64,000 nucleotides of DNA, from contig JBCAYL010000001.1 of assembly GCA_038533575.1 (NCBI GenBank), positions 2,074,226 through 2,138,225 on the forward strand. The letters run 5' to 3'. Every line of letters starts with the position of its first letter. Within the stretch, counting starts at the first letter, position 1. The notes under the pieces are model-generated. The model made no database searches and was not told the origin of the DNA. It saw nothing but the letters and a program-made list of their open reading frames with translations. Made by a program: the position numbers and the translations under genes. Positions 51,312 through 59,372 of this stretch are shown here, in pieces. The DNA is from Pseudomonadota bacterium. Lineage in GTDB: Bacteria > Pseudomonadota > Alphaproteobacteria > Rhodobacterales > Rhodobacteraceae.

Positions 51312-51521
51312 CTAACGTGACACTTGAGCCTCCACCTTTGATGAATTGGCCAGCCAACGCTCCATCTCTGCCCGAGGCGCGCCGTGGAATTCACTGGGTA
51401 GGTTCTTGTCGAAAAAATGTTTCTTGGGATCGAATATAGTAGGGTTTCGAGCCAGACTGTCTTTGACCCAAACAGCCGCTATGCGACCTCGCTCGTCTAG
51501 CTCCGCCACGAATAGAGCCAT
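51312..51521 (-). CDS. small hypothetical protein
   Basis: 69 residues, soluble, charged (MALFVAELDERGRIAAVWVK and FHGAPRAEMERWLANSSKVE). A GGGGGTG ribosome site stands just upstream of the ATG, which supports real translation. No family recognised, no partners. It lies downstream of, and on the same strand as, no operon; its nearest neighbour is phnM of cluster C, ending 117 bp away. Confidence 0.5.
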   Translation of the reverse strand: MALFVAELDERGRIAAVWVKDSLARNPTIFDPKKHFFDKNLPSEFHGAPRAEMERWLANSSKVEAQVSR

Positions 51522-51638
51522 GTCATCACCCCCTCAGATGTAACGGTTAAGTGACACTAATCCGTGAGTTCTGATTCTCGAAAGAGGCTTTTGGCAGCGA
51601 AGGATGACGTTGGGACTTGCCGAACCTTTGGGAGGTCC

Positions 51639-52832
51639 CTACGCGATCTTGGCACCCTGGCTCCATACGCCGGAGAGGATCGGCGTGTGACGCGGCTTGC
51701 GCACACGCAATACATCGCCGCGCAGTCCTATCTCCAAGCTTCCCCGATCATTCAGTCGGGCGCTTTGCGCCGGGGTGCGTGTGACGGTTGCGATGGCACG
51801 GGGCAGGTCGTTCCAGATCTCTGCGAGCTGGAAGGCGGCGAGGAGAAGGGCCGATGGCACGTAGTCCGACGACAGGATGTCGAGCAGGTCCGCCCGCGCC
51901 AATTCTTCCGCTGCCACGTTCCCTGAATGTGACCCGCCGCGGATGAGGTTGGGCGCGCCCATCATCACAGCGATACCGTTGGCGCGGCAGGCCGCCGCGG
52001 CCTCAAGGGTCGTGGGAAATTCCGCGAAGCCGACGCCATGCTCGGCAGAGGCCGCGACGTGGTCGGCTGTGGTGTCGTCGTGGCTGGCAAGAACAGCGCC
52101 CAGACGGCGCGCCTCTTCGACCGCGCCGGCCTCATGGGCTGCGCCGTAGCGTTCTTGAAGACCCAGCAGGTTTTGCACATGGACCTCGAACTCGGCGTCA
52201 TTCATCCCTCGCTTCTTGGCGACATAGGTCTTGAGCGCGGTGAGTTCGCGAAACTGGCGCTGGCCAGGGGTGTGATCCATCAGGCTGACGATGCCGATGC
52301 GATCCTGCTGGCCAAACGCCGCGAGTTCCTGGAGCAGCGTTTCCGAGCAAATCTCTGCCCGCAAATGCAAGTAGTGGCTGATCTTGAAGACACCTTCGGC
52401 GCGGGCGGCGAGAAGCTCGTCCGCCAACTTCCGGGCATAGTCTACATAGCGTGCCTTCCCCGCAGAGTGGATCGAGCCCACGCGCATAGCGTCAAACACC
52501 GTGGTGATCCCGGTGCTCGCCAGCTCCGCATCATGGGCAATGAGCGCGGGAAGGTGAGGCCAGTCGACGTCCGGACGCGGCTCGATATGGCGCTCGACGT
52601 TGTCGGTATGAAGCTCCACCAGCCCCGGCAGAACGAAATCCCCCGCGCAATTGACGGCGCCAGTGGGGACGTGGTCGCCTTCGGCGATGTCCGTGATCGT
52701 CCCTTTTTCAATCGTGATGGCACCCACCTGAACACGATCGCCGAGAATGAGGCGTGCATTAGCCAAACAAAGGTCCTCGGCCTGCGCGGGCCGCGTCGCC
52801 TCGGGCACGGAGGGCGTATTCTCAATGTTCAT
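51639..52832 (-). CDS. phnM: PhnM, ribose 1-phosphonate 5-triphosphate diphosphatase (cluster C)
   Basis: 397 residues with canonical PhnM motifs: LPGLVELHTDNVERHIEPRP (H75, D77), SLMDHTPGQRQFRELTALKT, VLASHDDTTADHVAASAEHG, FAEFPTTLEAAAACRANGI and MGAPNLIRGGSHSGNVAAEE. It releases pyrophosphate from the ATP-derived ribose triphosphate phosphonate, before PhnJ acts. Last gene of cluster C. Overlaps phnN by 4 bp. Confidence 0.95.
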   Translation of the reverse strand: MNIENTPSVPEATRPAQAEDLCLANARLILGDRVQVGAITIEKGTITDIAEGDHVPTGAVNCAGDFVLPGLVELHTDNVERHIEPRPDVDWPHLPALIAHDAELASTGITTVFDAMRVGSIHSAGKARYVDYARKLADELLAARAEGVFKISHYLHLRAEICSETLLQELAAFGQQDRIGIVSLMDHTPGQRQFRELTALKTYVAKKRGMNDAEFEVHVQNLLGLQERYGAAHEAGAVEEARRLGAVLASHDDTTADHVAASAEHGVGFAEFPTTLEAAAACRANGIAVMMGAPNLIRGGSHSGNVAAEELARADLLDILSSDYVPSALLLAAFQLAEIWNDLPRAIATVTRTPAQSARLNDRGSLEIGLRGDVLRVRKPRHTPILSGVWSQGAKIA

Positions 52833-53431
52833 GCGGGATCCCCGTCGAATGGGTTTGCGTGGCTGCTGGTCTGGCTGTGTTGGGCGAGAGGTAACTCGTT
52901 CCGGCCCAGGATCGCCGTTGCCCGCGCGATCGTTTCTCCCAGCGGGCCGTCGTTTGAGACATGGCGCACGTCGAGGCCAATGGGCAGGCTCTTTTCTGAC
53001 TCTGACAGGCGCCGGGCGATTTCCTCTTGGGACTCACGCCCTCGGCGAGCTAGACGCCGCGCCAGCGTTTCAGGCTCCGCGGTGATGTTGAGCACGACGA
53101 AGTTGGGAAAAATCTGCGCTGCGTGGCTCAGCGCCTTGCGCGAGAAGTTCACGAGGCAAAGCTTGCCCAGCCCCAGTTGGTACTGCACCGATCTTGGGAT
53201 GCCATATGCCAGACCGTGGGCACGCCAGTGAATGCAGAACGCACCGTTCACGACCAAATTGTCAAACTCTTCCTCGGTGACGCTGGCGTAGTTCTCGCCG
53301 CCGGCATCTGCGTGGCGGGTGATCACACGCTGCACCAGGGTTGCGTTCGGCAGCGCTTCTTTGAGCCCCGCCATGACGCTGTCCTTACCAACACCCGACG
53401 GGCCAACGACCGCGATAAGGCGGCCGGTCAT
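52829..53431 (-). CDS. phnN: PhnN, ribose 1,5-bisphosphokinase (cluster C)
   Basis: 200 residues. Walker A GPSGVGKDSVMAGLKEALPN (GxxGxGKD) at residues 9-16, then VQRVITRHADAGGENYASVT and CIHWRAHGLAYGIP, both typical of PhnN. It phosphorylates ribose 1,5-bisphosphate to PRPP, recycling the sugar left after phosphonate cleavage. Starts with a 4-bp overlap to phnL; absent from cluster A. Confidence 0.93.
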   Translation of the reverse strand: MTGRLIAVVGPSGVGKDSVMAGLKEALPNATLVQRVITRHADAGGENYASVTEEEFDNLVVNGAFCIHWRAHGLAYGIPRSVQYQLGLGKLCLVNFSRKALSHAAQIFPNFVVLNITAEPETLARRLARRGRESQEEIARRLSESEKSLPIGLDVRHVSNDGPLGETIARATAILGRNELPLAQHSQTSSHANPFDGDPA

Positions 53432-54111
53432 GCTGCTATTTCCGGTGAAAAGGCGCTGACGTCGATGACCCGGTCGCAGACGCGGCTTCGTGCGGCTTCA
53501 TCATGGAAAATGCCGATAATCGCGGCACCCCGCGCCTTTGCGGACTCAATCAGGCCTAGCACCACGTCTCGGTTAGCGGCATCAAGGCTGGCCGTCGGTT
53601 CATCGAGGAGCATCGCAGGGTAGGCGTGAACGAAGCCGCGCGCGATGTTTACCCGCTGCTGTTCCCCGCCGGAGAACGTGGTGGGCGAGAGCGACCAGAG
53701 CCGCGCAGGGATGTTGAGATCGCTGAGTAAGGCCTCGGCGCGGGCGCGGGCTGTCTCGGCATCGACGCCCACCGCGCGGAGGGGCTCCGCCACCACATCG
53801 ACCGTTGGTACGCGGGGTACGACCCGCAGGAACTGGCTGACATAGCCGAGCATCTCCCGCCTCAGCGCGATGATGGCCCGCGGCTCTGCGCCCACGATTT
53901 TCGTCTCGCCAATGCGGATCGATCCAGCTTGAGACAGGTAATTGCCGTAGATCATCCGCATGAGCGTCGATTTCCCTGCGCCCGATGCGCCCACGAGGGC
54001 AACGCATTCACCCGGCTCCACGCGCAGGGACACGCCGGACAGAACGCCGATGACAGCGCTACCCTGGTTGTGGAGCGTGAAGGTTTTGGAGACATCGCGA
54101 AGTTCAATCAT
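53428..54111 (-). CDS. phnL: PhnL ATPase subunit (cluster C)
   Basis: 227 residues. Motifs: LVGASGAGKSTLMRMIYGNY, FSGGEQQRVNIARGFVHAYP, MLLDEPTASLDAANRDVVL and FHDEAARSRVCDRVIDVS, matching canonical PhnL. It acts as an ATPase on the C-P lyase core with PhnK. It follows phnK with a 2-bp gap. Confidence 0.93.
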   Translation of the reverse strand: MIELRDVSKTFTLHNQGSAVIGVLSGVSLRVEPGECVALVGASGAGKSTLMRMIYGNYLSQAGSIRIGETKIVGAEPRAIIALRREMLGYVSQFLRVVPRVPTVDVVAEPLRAVGVDAETARARAEALLSDLNIPARLWSLSPTTFSGGEQQRVNIARGFVHAYPAMLLDEPTASLDAANRDVVLGLIESAKARGAAIIGIFHDEAARSRVCDRVIDVSAFSPEIAA

Positions 54112-54113
54112 CG

Positions 54114-54884
54114 TTACACCTGCAGAACGGAACTGACGAGAAGCTGGCTATACGCATGCTGTGGATCATCGAGGACCTGATCGGTGAGCCCGGTCTCGAC
54201 CACGTGCCCGTTTTTCATGACCATCAAGCGGTCCGCCAGGAGGCGCACGACGGCGAGGTCATGCGTGACGATGATCGCCGAAAGACCCATGTCGCGTACG
54301 AGCCCGCGCAGCAAATCCAGAAGCCGCGCCTGAACAGAGACATCGAGACCCCCGGTCGGCTCATCCATGAACACCAAGCGCGGACCCGTCACGAGGTTCC
54401 GAGCGATCTGCAATCGCTGCTGCATCCCGCCAGAGAAGGTCGTGGGCCGGTCATCCACCCGGGCCGCATCGATCTCCACCCGCTCGAGCCAGTCAGTGGC
54501 CTTGCCGCGGATGTCGCCATAGTGTCGCGCGCCCACAGCCATCAACCGCTCGCCCACGTTACCGCCGGCACTGACACCCATCCGCAGACCGTCACGGGCG
54601 TGCTGGTGGACAAACGCCCAGTCTGTCCGCCCCAGCATCCGGCGCTCGGGTTCCGACATCAGCAGAGTATCCCGCGGGCCGTCCGCGCGCGTATCGAACA
54701 CCACCTCCCCGCCATCGGGAGCGAGATGCCCCGCCAAACAGTTCAAAAGCGTCGACTTTCCCGAGCCGCTCTCGCCTACGATCCCGAGAACCTCACCGGG
54801 ATAGAGATCGAAGGAGACGTCGGCGCACCCGATATGCGCTCCGTAGCGCTTCGTGACACCGGAAACGGAAAGCAAGGGGGTCAT
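54114..54884 (-). CDS. phnK: PhnK ATPase subunit (cluster C)
   Basis: 256 residues from the ATG overlapping the phnJ stop (ATGA); a longer start 48 bp upstream is inside phnJ. Motifs: GESGSGKSTLLNCLAGHLAP, FSGGMQQRLQIARNLVTGPR, FMDEPTGGLDVSVQARLLDL and THDLAVVRLLADRL. The PhnK-specific block FVHQHARDGLRMGVSAGGNV is intact, in contrast to cluster A. It binds the PhnI-PhnJ face. Confidence 0.93.
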   Translation of the reverse strand: MTPLLSVSGVTKRYGAHIGCADVSFDLYPGEVLGIVGESGSGKSTLLNCLAGHLAPDGGEVVFDTRADGPRDTLLMSEPERRMLGRTDWAFVHQHARDGLRMGVSAGGNVGERLMAVGARHYGDIRGKATDWLERVEIDAARVDDRPTTFSGGMQQRLQIARNLVTGPRLVFMDEPTGGLDVSVQARLLDLLRGLVRDMGLSAIIVTHDLAVVRLLADRLMVMKNGHVVETGLTDQVLDDPQHAYSQLLVSSVLQV

Positions 54885-55825
54885 GACGCCCCCCTTCTTT
54901 GTGCTGGCGCACTTTCGCCGGAGGCATCCCATGCGTCGTTAGGAGCAGGAGCCGGCGAAAACGACCGCTGCTGCGTCATCGTGCCGGTGTACCCCGCCGC
55001 CCGCCGCCCTTCGCAGTAATCGGTGTCAGAGCACACAAACATCCTCCCGCCCGCGTCGTCAGTGATGACCTCGTCAAGATAGGTGTTCTGCGCCCCGCAC
55101 AGCGCGCATGTATGATCGGCTTTGGACGCCTCAAACGGGTGGTCGTCGAAGTCGAGGCTCACCACGCGCGTGTGCGGCGGCAGGGCATAAATGCGCTGCT
55201 CTCGCCCTGCACCGAAAAGCTGGATCGCGTCGCTGTCCCCAAGCTTCGGGTTGTCGAATTTGGGGATCGGAGAGGGGTCCATGACGTAGCGATCTTCTAC
55301 CTTTACTGGGTAGGCGTAGGAGGTCGCGATATGGCCGTGGCGGCTGATATCTTCGTAAAGCTTGACGTGCATGAGCCCGTATTCTTCCAACTCGTGCATC
55401 TTGCGTGTCTCGCTCTCGCGCGGCTCTAGGAAGCGTAGAGGTTCCGGGATGGGCACCTGGTAGACCAGGATCTGGCCCTCGGTCAGTTTTTCCTCGGGGA
55501 TGCGGTGGCGGGTCTGGATCACGGTGGCCTCCGGGGTGGCGGTTGTCGTCTGCACCCCTGCCGTGCGCTCAAAAAAGCTGCGGATGGACACCGCGTTCGT
55601 CGTGTCGTCAGCGCCCTGGTCGATCACCTTGAAGCGGTCCTCCGGCGTGAGCACAGCTGCCGACACCTGCACCCCGCCTGTGCCCCATCCGTAGGGCATA
55701 GGCATCTCTCGGGAAGCAAAGGGCACCTGATAGCCCGGGATGGCGAGCCCCTTCAGGATCGCGCGGCGGATCATTCGCTTCGTCTGTTCGTCTAGATAGG
55801 CGAAATTGTAAGCCTGATCGGTCAT
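54881..55825 (-). CDS. phnJ: PhnJ, C-P lyase catalytic radical-SAM subunit (cluster C)
   Basis: 314 residues from ATG 55823-55825; longer upstream frame is not coding. It is a full canonical PhnJ: IPGYQVPFASREMPMPYGWG (radical glycine G31), the metal ligands CALCGAQNTYLDEVITDD (C240, C243) and FVCSDTDYCEGRR (C265, C271). These ligate the [4Fe-4S] cluster and the catalytic thiol used to cleave the carbon-phosphorus bond with S-adenosylmethionine. The C-terminal 30 residues are a low-complexity tail. Starts overlapping a HAD gene. Confidence 0.96.
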   Translation of the reverse strand: MTDQAYNFAYLDEQTKRMIRRAILKGLAIPGYQVPFASREMPMPYGWGTGGVQVSAAVLTPEDRFKVIDQGADDTTNAVSIRSFFERTAGVQTTTATPEATVIQTRHRIPEEKLTEGQILVYQVPIPEPLRFLEPRESETRKMHELEEYGLMHVKLYEDISRHGHIATSYAYPVKVEDRYVMDPSPIPKFDNPKLGDSDAIQLFGAGREQRIYALPPHTRVVSLDFDDHPFEASKADHTCALCGAQNTYLDEVITDDAGGRMFVCSDTDYCEGRRAAGYTGTMTQQRSFSPAPAPNDAWDASGESAPAQRRGAS

Positions 55826-56418
55826 AGCAGCCCTCGGTCGGTTAGGTCGGCGCGTAAAGCGTCCGCCCCAATGAAATGGATACCGTCCATGCCCGCCGCG
55901 CGCGCACCGGCGACGTTGTGGAGACCATCGTCGATGAAGATGCAGTCCTGCGCCGCGACCTGGGCCCGCTCGCAAAATAGATGAAAGATGGCGACGGAGG
56001 GTTTGATCAGCCCTTCCTGGCCGGACACGATCAGCGTCTCGAACACCTCGGCGAGTTCGGGATGGGCCTTCACGCCCTCGGGCCACGTTTCCGCCGACCA
56101 GTTGGTGATCGCATGGACCGGCGTGCCCTTGGCCTTGAGAGTGCGCAGGATGTCCCACGTCCCCTCGATCTTGGAGGGCACCGACTTGGCATAGCGCGCC
56201 ACATATTCAGACAGCAAGGCGGCGTCGCGCGGGTCCGTCAGCGTCTCGGCCAGGAGGTCGAAGGACACACCGGCATCCCCAGCGAGGTTCAGTTTGTCGA
56301 ACATGATGCGGGCGAGAAACGCGTCGCATTCTGCGCGGGTATCGAAGCTATCCTCGAAGGCCAGTGCCGCGTCCCAAGTGATTAGGACCGCGCCGATGTC
56401 GAAGACGACATAGTTCAT
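55822..56418 (-). CDS. HAD-superfamily hydrolase within the phn operon
   Basis: 198 residues. HAD motif I is VVFDIGAVLITWD (nucleophile DIG variant), motif II is ITNWSAETWP (threonine/serine), motif III has GLIKPSVAIF (lysine), and motif IV is CIFIDDGLHNVAGARAAGM. Such proteins are phosphatases of small organophosphates. It lies between phnI and phnJ, overlapping phnJ and phnI by 4 bp, so belongs to the operon. Possible role in phosphate release from an intermediate; unproven. Confidence 0.88.
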   Translation of the reverse strand: MNYVVFDIGAVLITWDAALAFEDSFDTRAECDAFLARIMFDKLNLAGDAGVSFDLLAETLTDPRDAALLSEYVARYAKSVPSKIEGTWDILRTLKAKGTPVHAITNWSAETWPEGVKAHPELAEVFETLIVSGQEGLIKPSVAIFHLFCERAQVAAQDCIFIDDGLHNVAGARAAGMDGIHFIGADALRADLTDRGLL

Positions 56419-57503
56419 TCTGCGGCCTCTTGCATCTGCCCTGCGCTGGCTTCGGCCCTCAGCTTTCGTACCAGCTCAAGCTCCGCCTGGAAGTCGACGT
56501 AGTGGGGCAGCTTGATATGTTCGAGGAAGCCCGTCCCCTGAATGTTGTCGGCGTGATACAGGACGAATTCCGCGTCCTGTGCGGGCGCGCCGACATTGTC
56601 TTCGCCCAGCTCCTCCCAGCGCAACGCGCGGTCCACAAGGGACATGGAAATGGCCTTGCGTTCAGAGTGGCCAAAAACCAACCCGTAGCCTCGGGTGAAC
56701 TGCGGCGGCTCGGTCTTGGAGCCCTTGAACTGGTTCACCGTCTCGCATTCCGTGAGCGTGATCTCTCCGATCTCTATGGCAAAGCCCAACTCCGGGATGT
56801 CCATCTCCACCGCCACCGCGCCGATGCGCAGCTCGCCCACGAAAGCATGGGTGCGCCCGTAACCGCGCTGGGTTGAGTAGGCGAGACCCAGCGTGAAGCC
56901 CTCGTCGCTGCGCGCCAGTGCCTGCAGGCGGAGCGCCCGATCAGCTGGCATCTCCAGCGGCTCGCGCGTCAGGTCCGGCGGTTCGCTGTCATCGCGCGGC
57001 GCCTCTTCGATTAGCCCCTCTTGGTTTAGGAACTCTGTGACATGGGGCACGTCGCCGGCCTCTGCCTTCCGCATGACCGCCTCTGGCACCTCCCCGTCAG
57101 CGGCGAGTTTGAAATCCAGCAGGCGGTGCGTGTAGTCGAATGTCGGCCCCAACACCTGCCCGCCAGGGAGGTCCTTGAACGTTGCCGAGATCCGGCGGTC
57201 GCAGGCCATCTTGCCCGTGTCGATGGGCTTGGACGCGCCAAAGCGCGGCAGCGTCGTACGGTAGGCCCGGATCAGGAAGATCGCCTCAATCAGGTCTCCG
57301 CCAGACTGCTTGATCGCGAGCGCCGCGAGGTTTGGATCGTAGAGAGAACCTTCCGCCATGACGCGATTAACGGCAAAGCTGAGCTGCTCTTGGATTTGCG
57401 CGATGCTGAGCTCGGCAATAAAGCAATTGCCCCGCCGCTCTTCGGCGAGCCAGGCATGAGCGTTTTCGATGGCGCGCTCACCCCCTTTGACTGCGACATA
57501 CAT
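56415..57503 (-). CDS. phnI: PhnI, C-P lyase nucleosidase subunit (cluster C)
   Basis: 362 residues with canonical motifs: EGSLYDPNLAALAIKQSGGD, LPGGQVLGPTFDYTHRLLDF and LTREPLEMPADRALRLQALA. Near the C-terminus, FLEHIKLPHYVDFQ holds zinc histidines H329 and H334. It displaces adenine of ATP by phosphonate with PhnG, PhnH and PhnL. The start abuts the phnH stop at 57503. Confidence 0.95.
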   Translation of the reverse strand: MYVAVKGGERAIENAHAWLAEERRGNCFIAELSIAQIQEQLSFAVNRVMAEGSLYDPNLAALAIKQSGGDLIEAIFLIRAYRTTLPRFGASKPIDTGKMACDRRISATFKDLPGGQVLGPTFDYTHRLLDFKLAADGEVPEAVMRKAEAGDVPHVTEFLNQEGLIEEAPRDDSEPPDLTREPLEMPADRALRLQALARSDEGFTLGLAYSTQRGYGRTHAFVGELRIGAVAVEMDIPELGFAIEIGEITLTECETVNQFKGSKTEPPQFTRGYGLVFGHSERKAISMSLVDRALRWEELGEDNVGAPAQDAEFVLYHADNIQGTGFLEHIKLPHYVDFQAELELVRKLRAEASAGQMQEAAE

Positions 57504-58081
57504 CAGAGCGCCTCCACGGTCGCCACGCGGGTTGTGCGCGGAAGGGCGGCAAGCTGGCTGCCGCTGGTAAAAATGAAGTCGAGGCCTCGCGGAAAATGTC
57601 GCCGATTGGTCCTGAAGGCATCTGTCTCCGGCAGCGACAGTTCAGCCGTCGTCTTGATCCCGGGGCCAGAAAGCGCGGCACCTTTGGCCAGCAGCTCCGG
57701 CAATTCCACGATCAAGGTGGCAGAGCGATCCGGGTACTGCGACGTCCCCAGCGGGTAAGGTTCGAGCGGTGTCAGCGCAGCCCAGGCGCCCACGGCGAAC
57801 ACGCAATCCGTAGCGCTAGCAAGCGGTGCACCGGTGTGAAAAGCGATCCAGTCGCGCACATCCGCGCAGTCGACGTCTCCAGCCAAGTAGACGGGCGTGT
57901 CTGTATCGCAAAGCGTCAGTATCACTGCGCCAGCCGCGGGCGACAATGGCGCCGGTGGCGTGGCGCCTGTGATGTCATTTACAGAGCCCGGGCGCGCCAT
58001 CGCCTCCATCACGCTGCGAAAGGCGTGGGCAGCATGGCGCGCAGGGTCGTCGAAACCGCCGGTGAGCGCTTGTGTATCCAT
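57503..58081 (-). CDS. phnH: PhnH, C-P lyase core subunit (cluster C)
   Basis: 192 residues. PhnH features: HAFRSVMEAMARPGSVNDIT near the start, CDTDTPVYLAGDVDC, PYPLGTSQYPDRSATLIVEL and FPRGLDFIFTSGSQLAALPR, close to the family consensus. Subunit of the phosphonate core complex. Starts overlapping phnG by one base. Confidence 0.93.
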   Translation of the reverse strand: MDTQALTGGFDDPARHAAHAFRSVMEAMARPGSVNDITGATPPAPLSPAAGAVILTLCDTDTPVYLAGDVDCADVRDWIAFHTGAPLASATDCVFAVGAWAALTPLEPYPLGTSQYPDRSATLIVELPELLAKGAALSGPGIKTTAELSLPETDAFRTNRRHFPRGLDFIFTSGSQLAALPRTTRVATVEAL

Positions 58082-58536
58082 CAGTCTTCTCCCCGGACCA
58101 TGGTGAAGAAATCGACCTTGGTCGCGGCGGCCTTGGCGGCGCGGGTGGCTTTTGCCTCGGCCAGCTCGCGGCGCAAGGGGGTCAGCACGGCCCGCTCAAC
58201 ATCCTTTGCCCGCGAGGTTTGCATCAGCGCGTCAACGAGGGCCGCGGCCTCTGCATCCTCCTTGCGGCGGCCCTGGATGTAGGCGTGGCCCACCGTGCCG
58301 TCCGAAAGCTTCAATGCGCAGCGCGTGACCGTTATTTCACCCAAGTTGAACGGCGCGCCGGTGCCTCCGGCGCGCCCGCGCACCATGGCGCTGCCAATCT
58401 CGGGCTTGCGCAGCCAGGTGGCCTCCGGCCGCGCGCCAATCCCGTCCAAAAGCGCCGCAACGCGGTCTGCCGGAGCTTTTGCCAGTAGGCCCATCCAAGC
58501 CTTGCGTGCTTCGGTTTCGTTGGGAAAGTCTTTCAT
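58081..58536 (-). CDS. phnG: PhnG, C-P lyase core subunit (cluster C)
   Basis: 151 residues from ATG 58534-58536 (MKDFPNETEARKAWM); a start 36 bp upstream is possible but would precede the -10-like element closely. Canonical PhnG block GGTGAPFNLGEITVTRCALK is intact, followed by TVGHAYIQGRRKEDAEAAAL. With PhnH and PhnI it forms the substrate-coupling part of C-P lyase. First gene of cluster C, divergent from phnF. Confidence 0.92.
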   Translation of the reverse strand: MKDFPNETEARKAWMGLLAKAPADRVAALLDGIGARPEATWLRKPEIGSAMVRGRAGGTGAPFNLGEITVTRCALKLSDGTVGHAYIQGRRKEDAEAAALVDALMQTSRAKDVERAVLTPLRRELAEAKATRAAKAAATKVDFFTMVRGED

Positions 58537-58556
58537 CTCGACAACTACTCGAATTG

Positions 58557-58571
58557 CTATACAACTAGACA
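58557..58571. promoter_or_regulatory. candidate PhnF operator between phnG and phnF (cluster C)
   Basis: GCTATACA-ACTAGACA forms two head-to-tail 7-bp half-sites (CTATACA, CTAGACA) in the divergent promoter region. It is different from the ATTCAT palindrome of cluster A, implying a separate specificity for this PhnF. Sequence similar to HutC-type sites (TGTATAG). Confidence 0.45.
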
Positions 58572-58572
58572 C

Positions 58573-58578
58573 ATCATA
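58573..58578 (-). promoter_or_regulatory. possible -10 element for phnG
   Basis: TATGAT on the minus strand, next to the operator-like repeat, with CTGTCG at 58596-58601 at the -35 position (17-bp spacer). The -35 region resembles a single Pho half-box. Confidence 0.35.
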
Positions 58579-58617
58579 TCACACCAGCCCTGCGGCGACA
58601 GATGAGATTTGTGAAGA

Positions 58618-59355
58618 TTGAGTGACACACCTGCCAAAACGCCTGTCTGGAAAGCCATCGCCAACGCCCTGCGCGGCGACCTGTCGGAAGGGCGCTATGC
58701 CCCTGGCGACAAGCTCCCCACCGAGGCCACGCTGGCCGAACGCTTTGGGGTGAATCGCCACACGGTACGTCACGGAATTTCGGCCCTTGTCGAAGAAGGA
58801 TTGATCCGGACGCGGCGAGGGGCGGGCGCCTTCGTCGCCGCGAAACCCACCGACTACCCCATCGGTAAACGCACGCGATTCACGGAGAACCTACGCCGAG
58901 CGGGGCGGGAGCCATCGCGGGAAACGCGTTCCCTCGGCGTGCGCGCGGCGACTGAATCAGAGGCGGCTCTCTTAGCCATCGCTCCCGGCGCGCCGGTCCT
59001 CGCCACTCATGGGCGCAGCCTGGCCGACGGTCAGCCGCTCAGCATGTCGGAATCGATCTACCCTCATGATCGCCTGCCTGGGCTGGCAGCTTCGCTGGAA
59101 GAGCAAAGGGGTGTCACCCATGCGCTGCGCCGAGTTGGCGTCACCGATTACACTCGCGCATCGACACGCATCACGGCGGTGACGGCAGATGCGGTGCAAG
59201 CGTCGGTGCTCGAGATCGTAGAAGGCGCGCCGCTGATCCGCACGAGCTTTCTCAATGTTGACCTTGAGGGCGTCCCCGTGGAATTCGGGCGGACGTGGTT
59301 TGCGGGCGACCGTGTAACCCTGACACTGGAGGACGAGGTGCCCCCGGCTGAGTGA
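58618..59355 (+). CDS. phnF: PhnF, GntR/HutC regulator of cluster C
   Basis: 245 residues from a TTG at 58618 preceded by a GAAG ribosome site; no ATG or GTG fits in frame. GntR domain: VWKAIANALRGDLSEGRYAP, LPTEATLAERFGVNRHTVRH and ALVEEGLIRTRRGAGAFVA. Then a UTRA domain (YPIGKRTRFTENLRRAGREP, PVEFGRTWFAGDRVTLTLED). Divergent from phnG and probably represses cluster C until a phosphonate-linked signal appears. Ends 17 bp from the convergent phosphodiesterase gene. Confidence 0.93.
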   Translation: MSDTPAKTPVWKAIANALRGDLSEGRYAPGDKLPTEATLAERFGVNRHTVRHGISALVEEGLIRTRRGAGAFVAAKPTDYPIGKRTRFTENLRRAGREPSRETRSLGVRAATESEAALLAIAPGAPVLATHGRSLADGQPLSMSESIYPHDRLPGLAASLEEQRGVTHALRRVGVTDYTRASTRITAVTADAVQASVLEIVEGAPLIRTSFLNVDLEGVPVEFGRTWFAGDRVTLTLEDEVPPAE

Positions 59356-59372
59356 GCCGAGGGCAACAAGGC

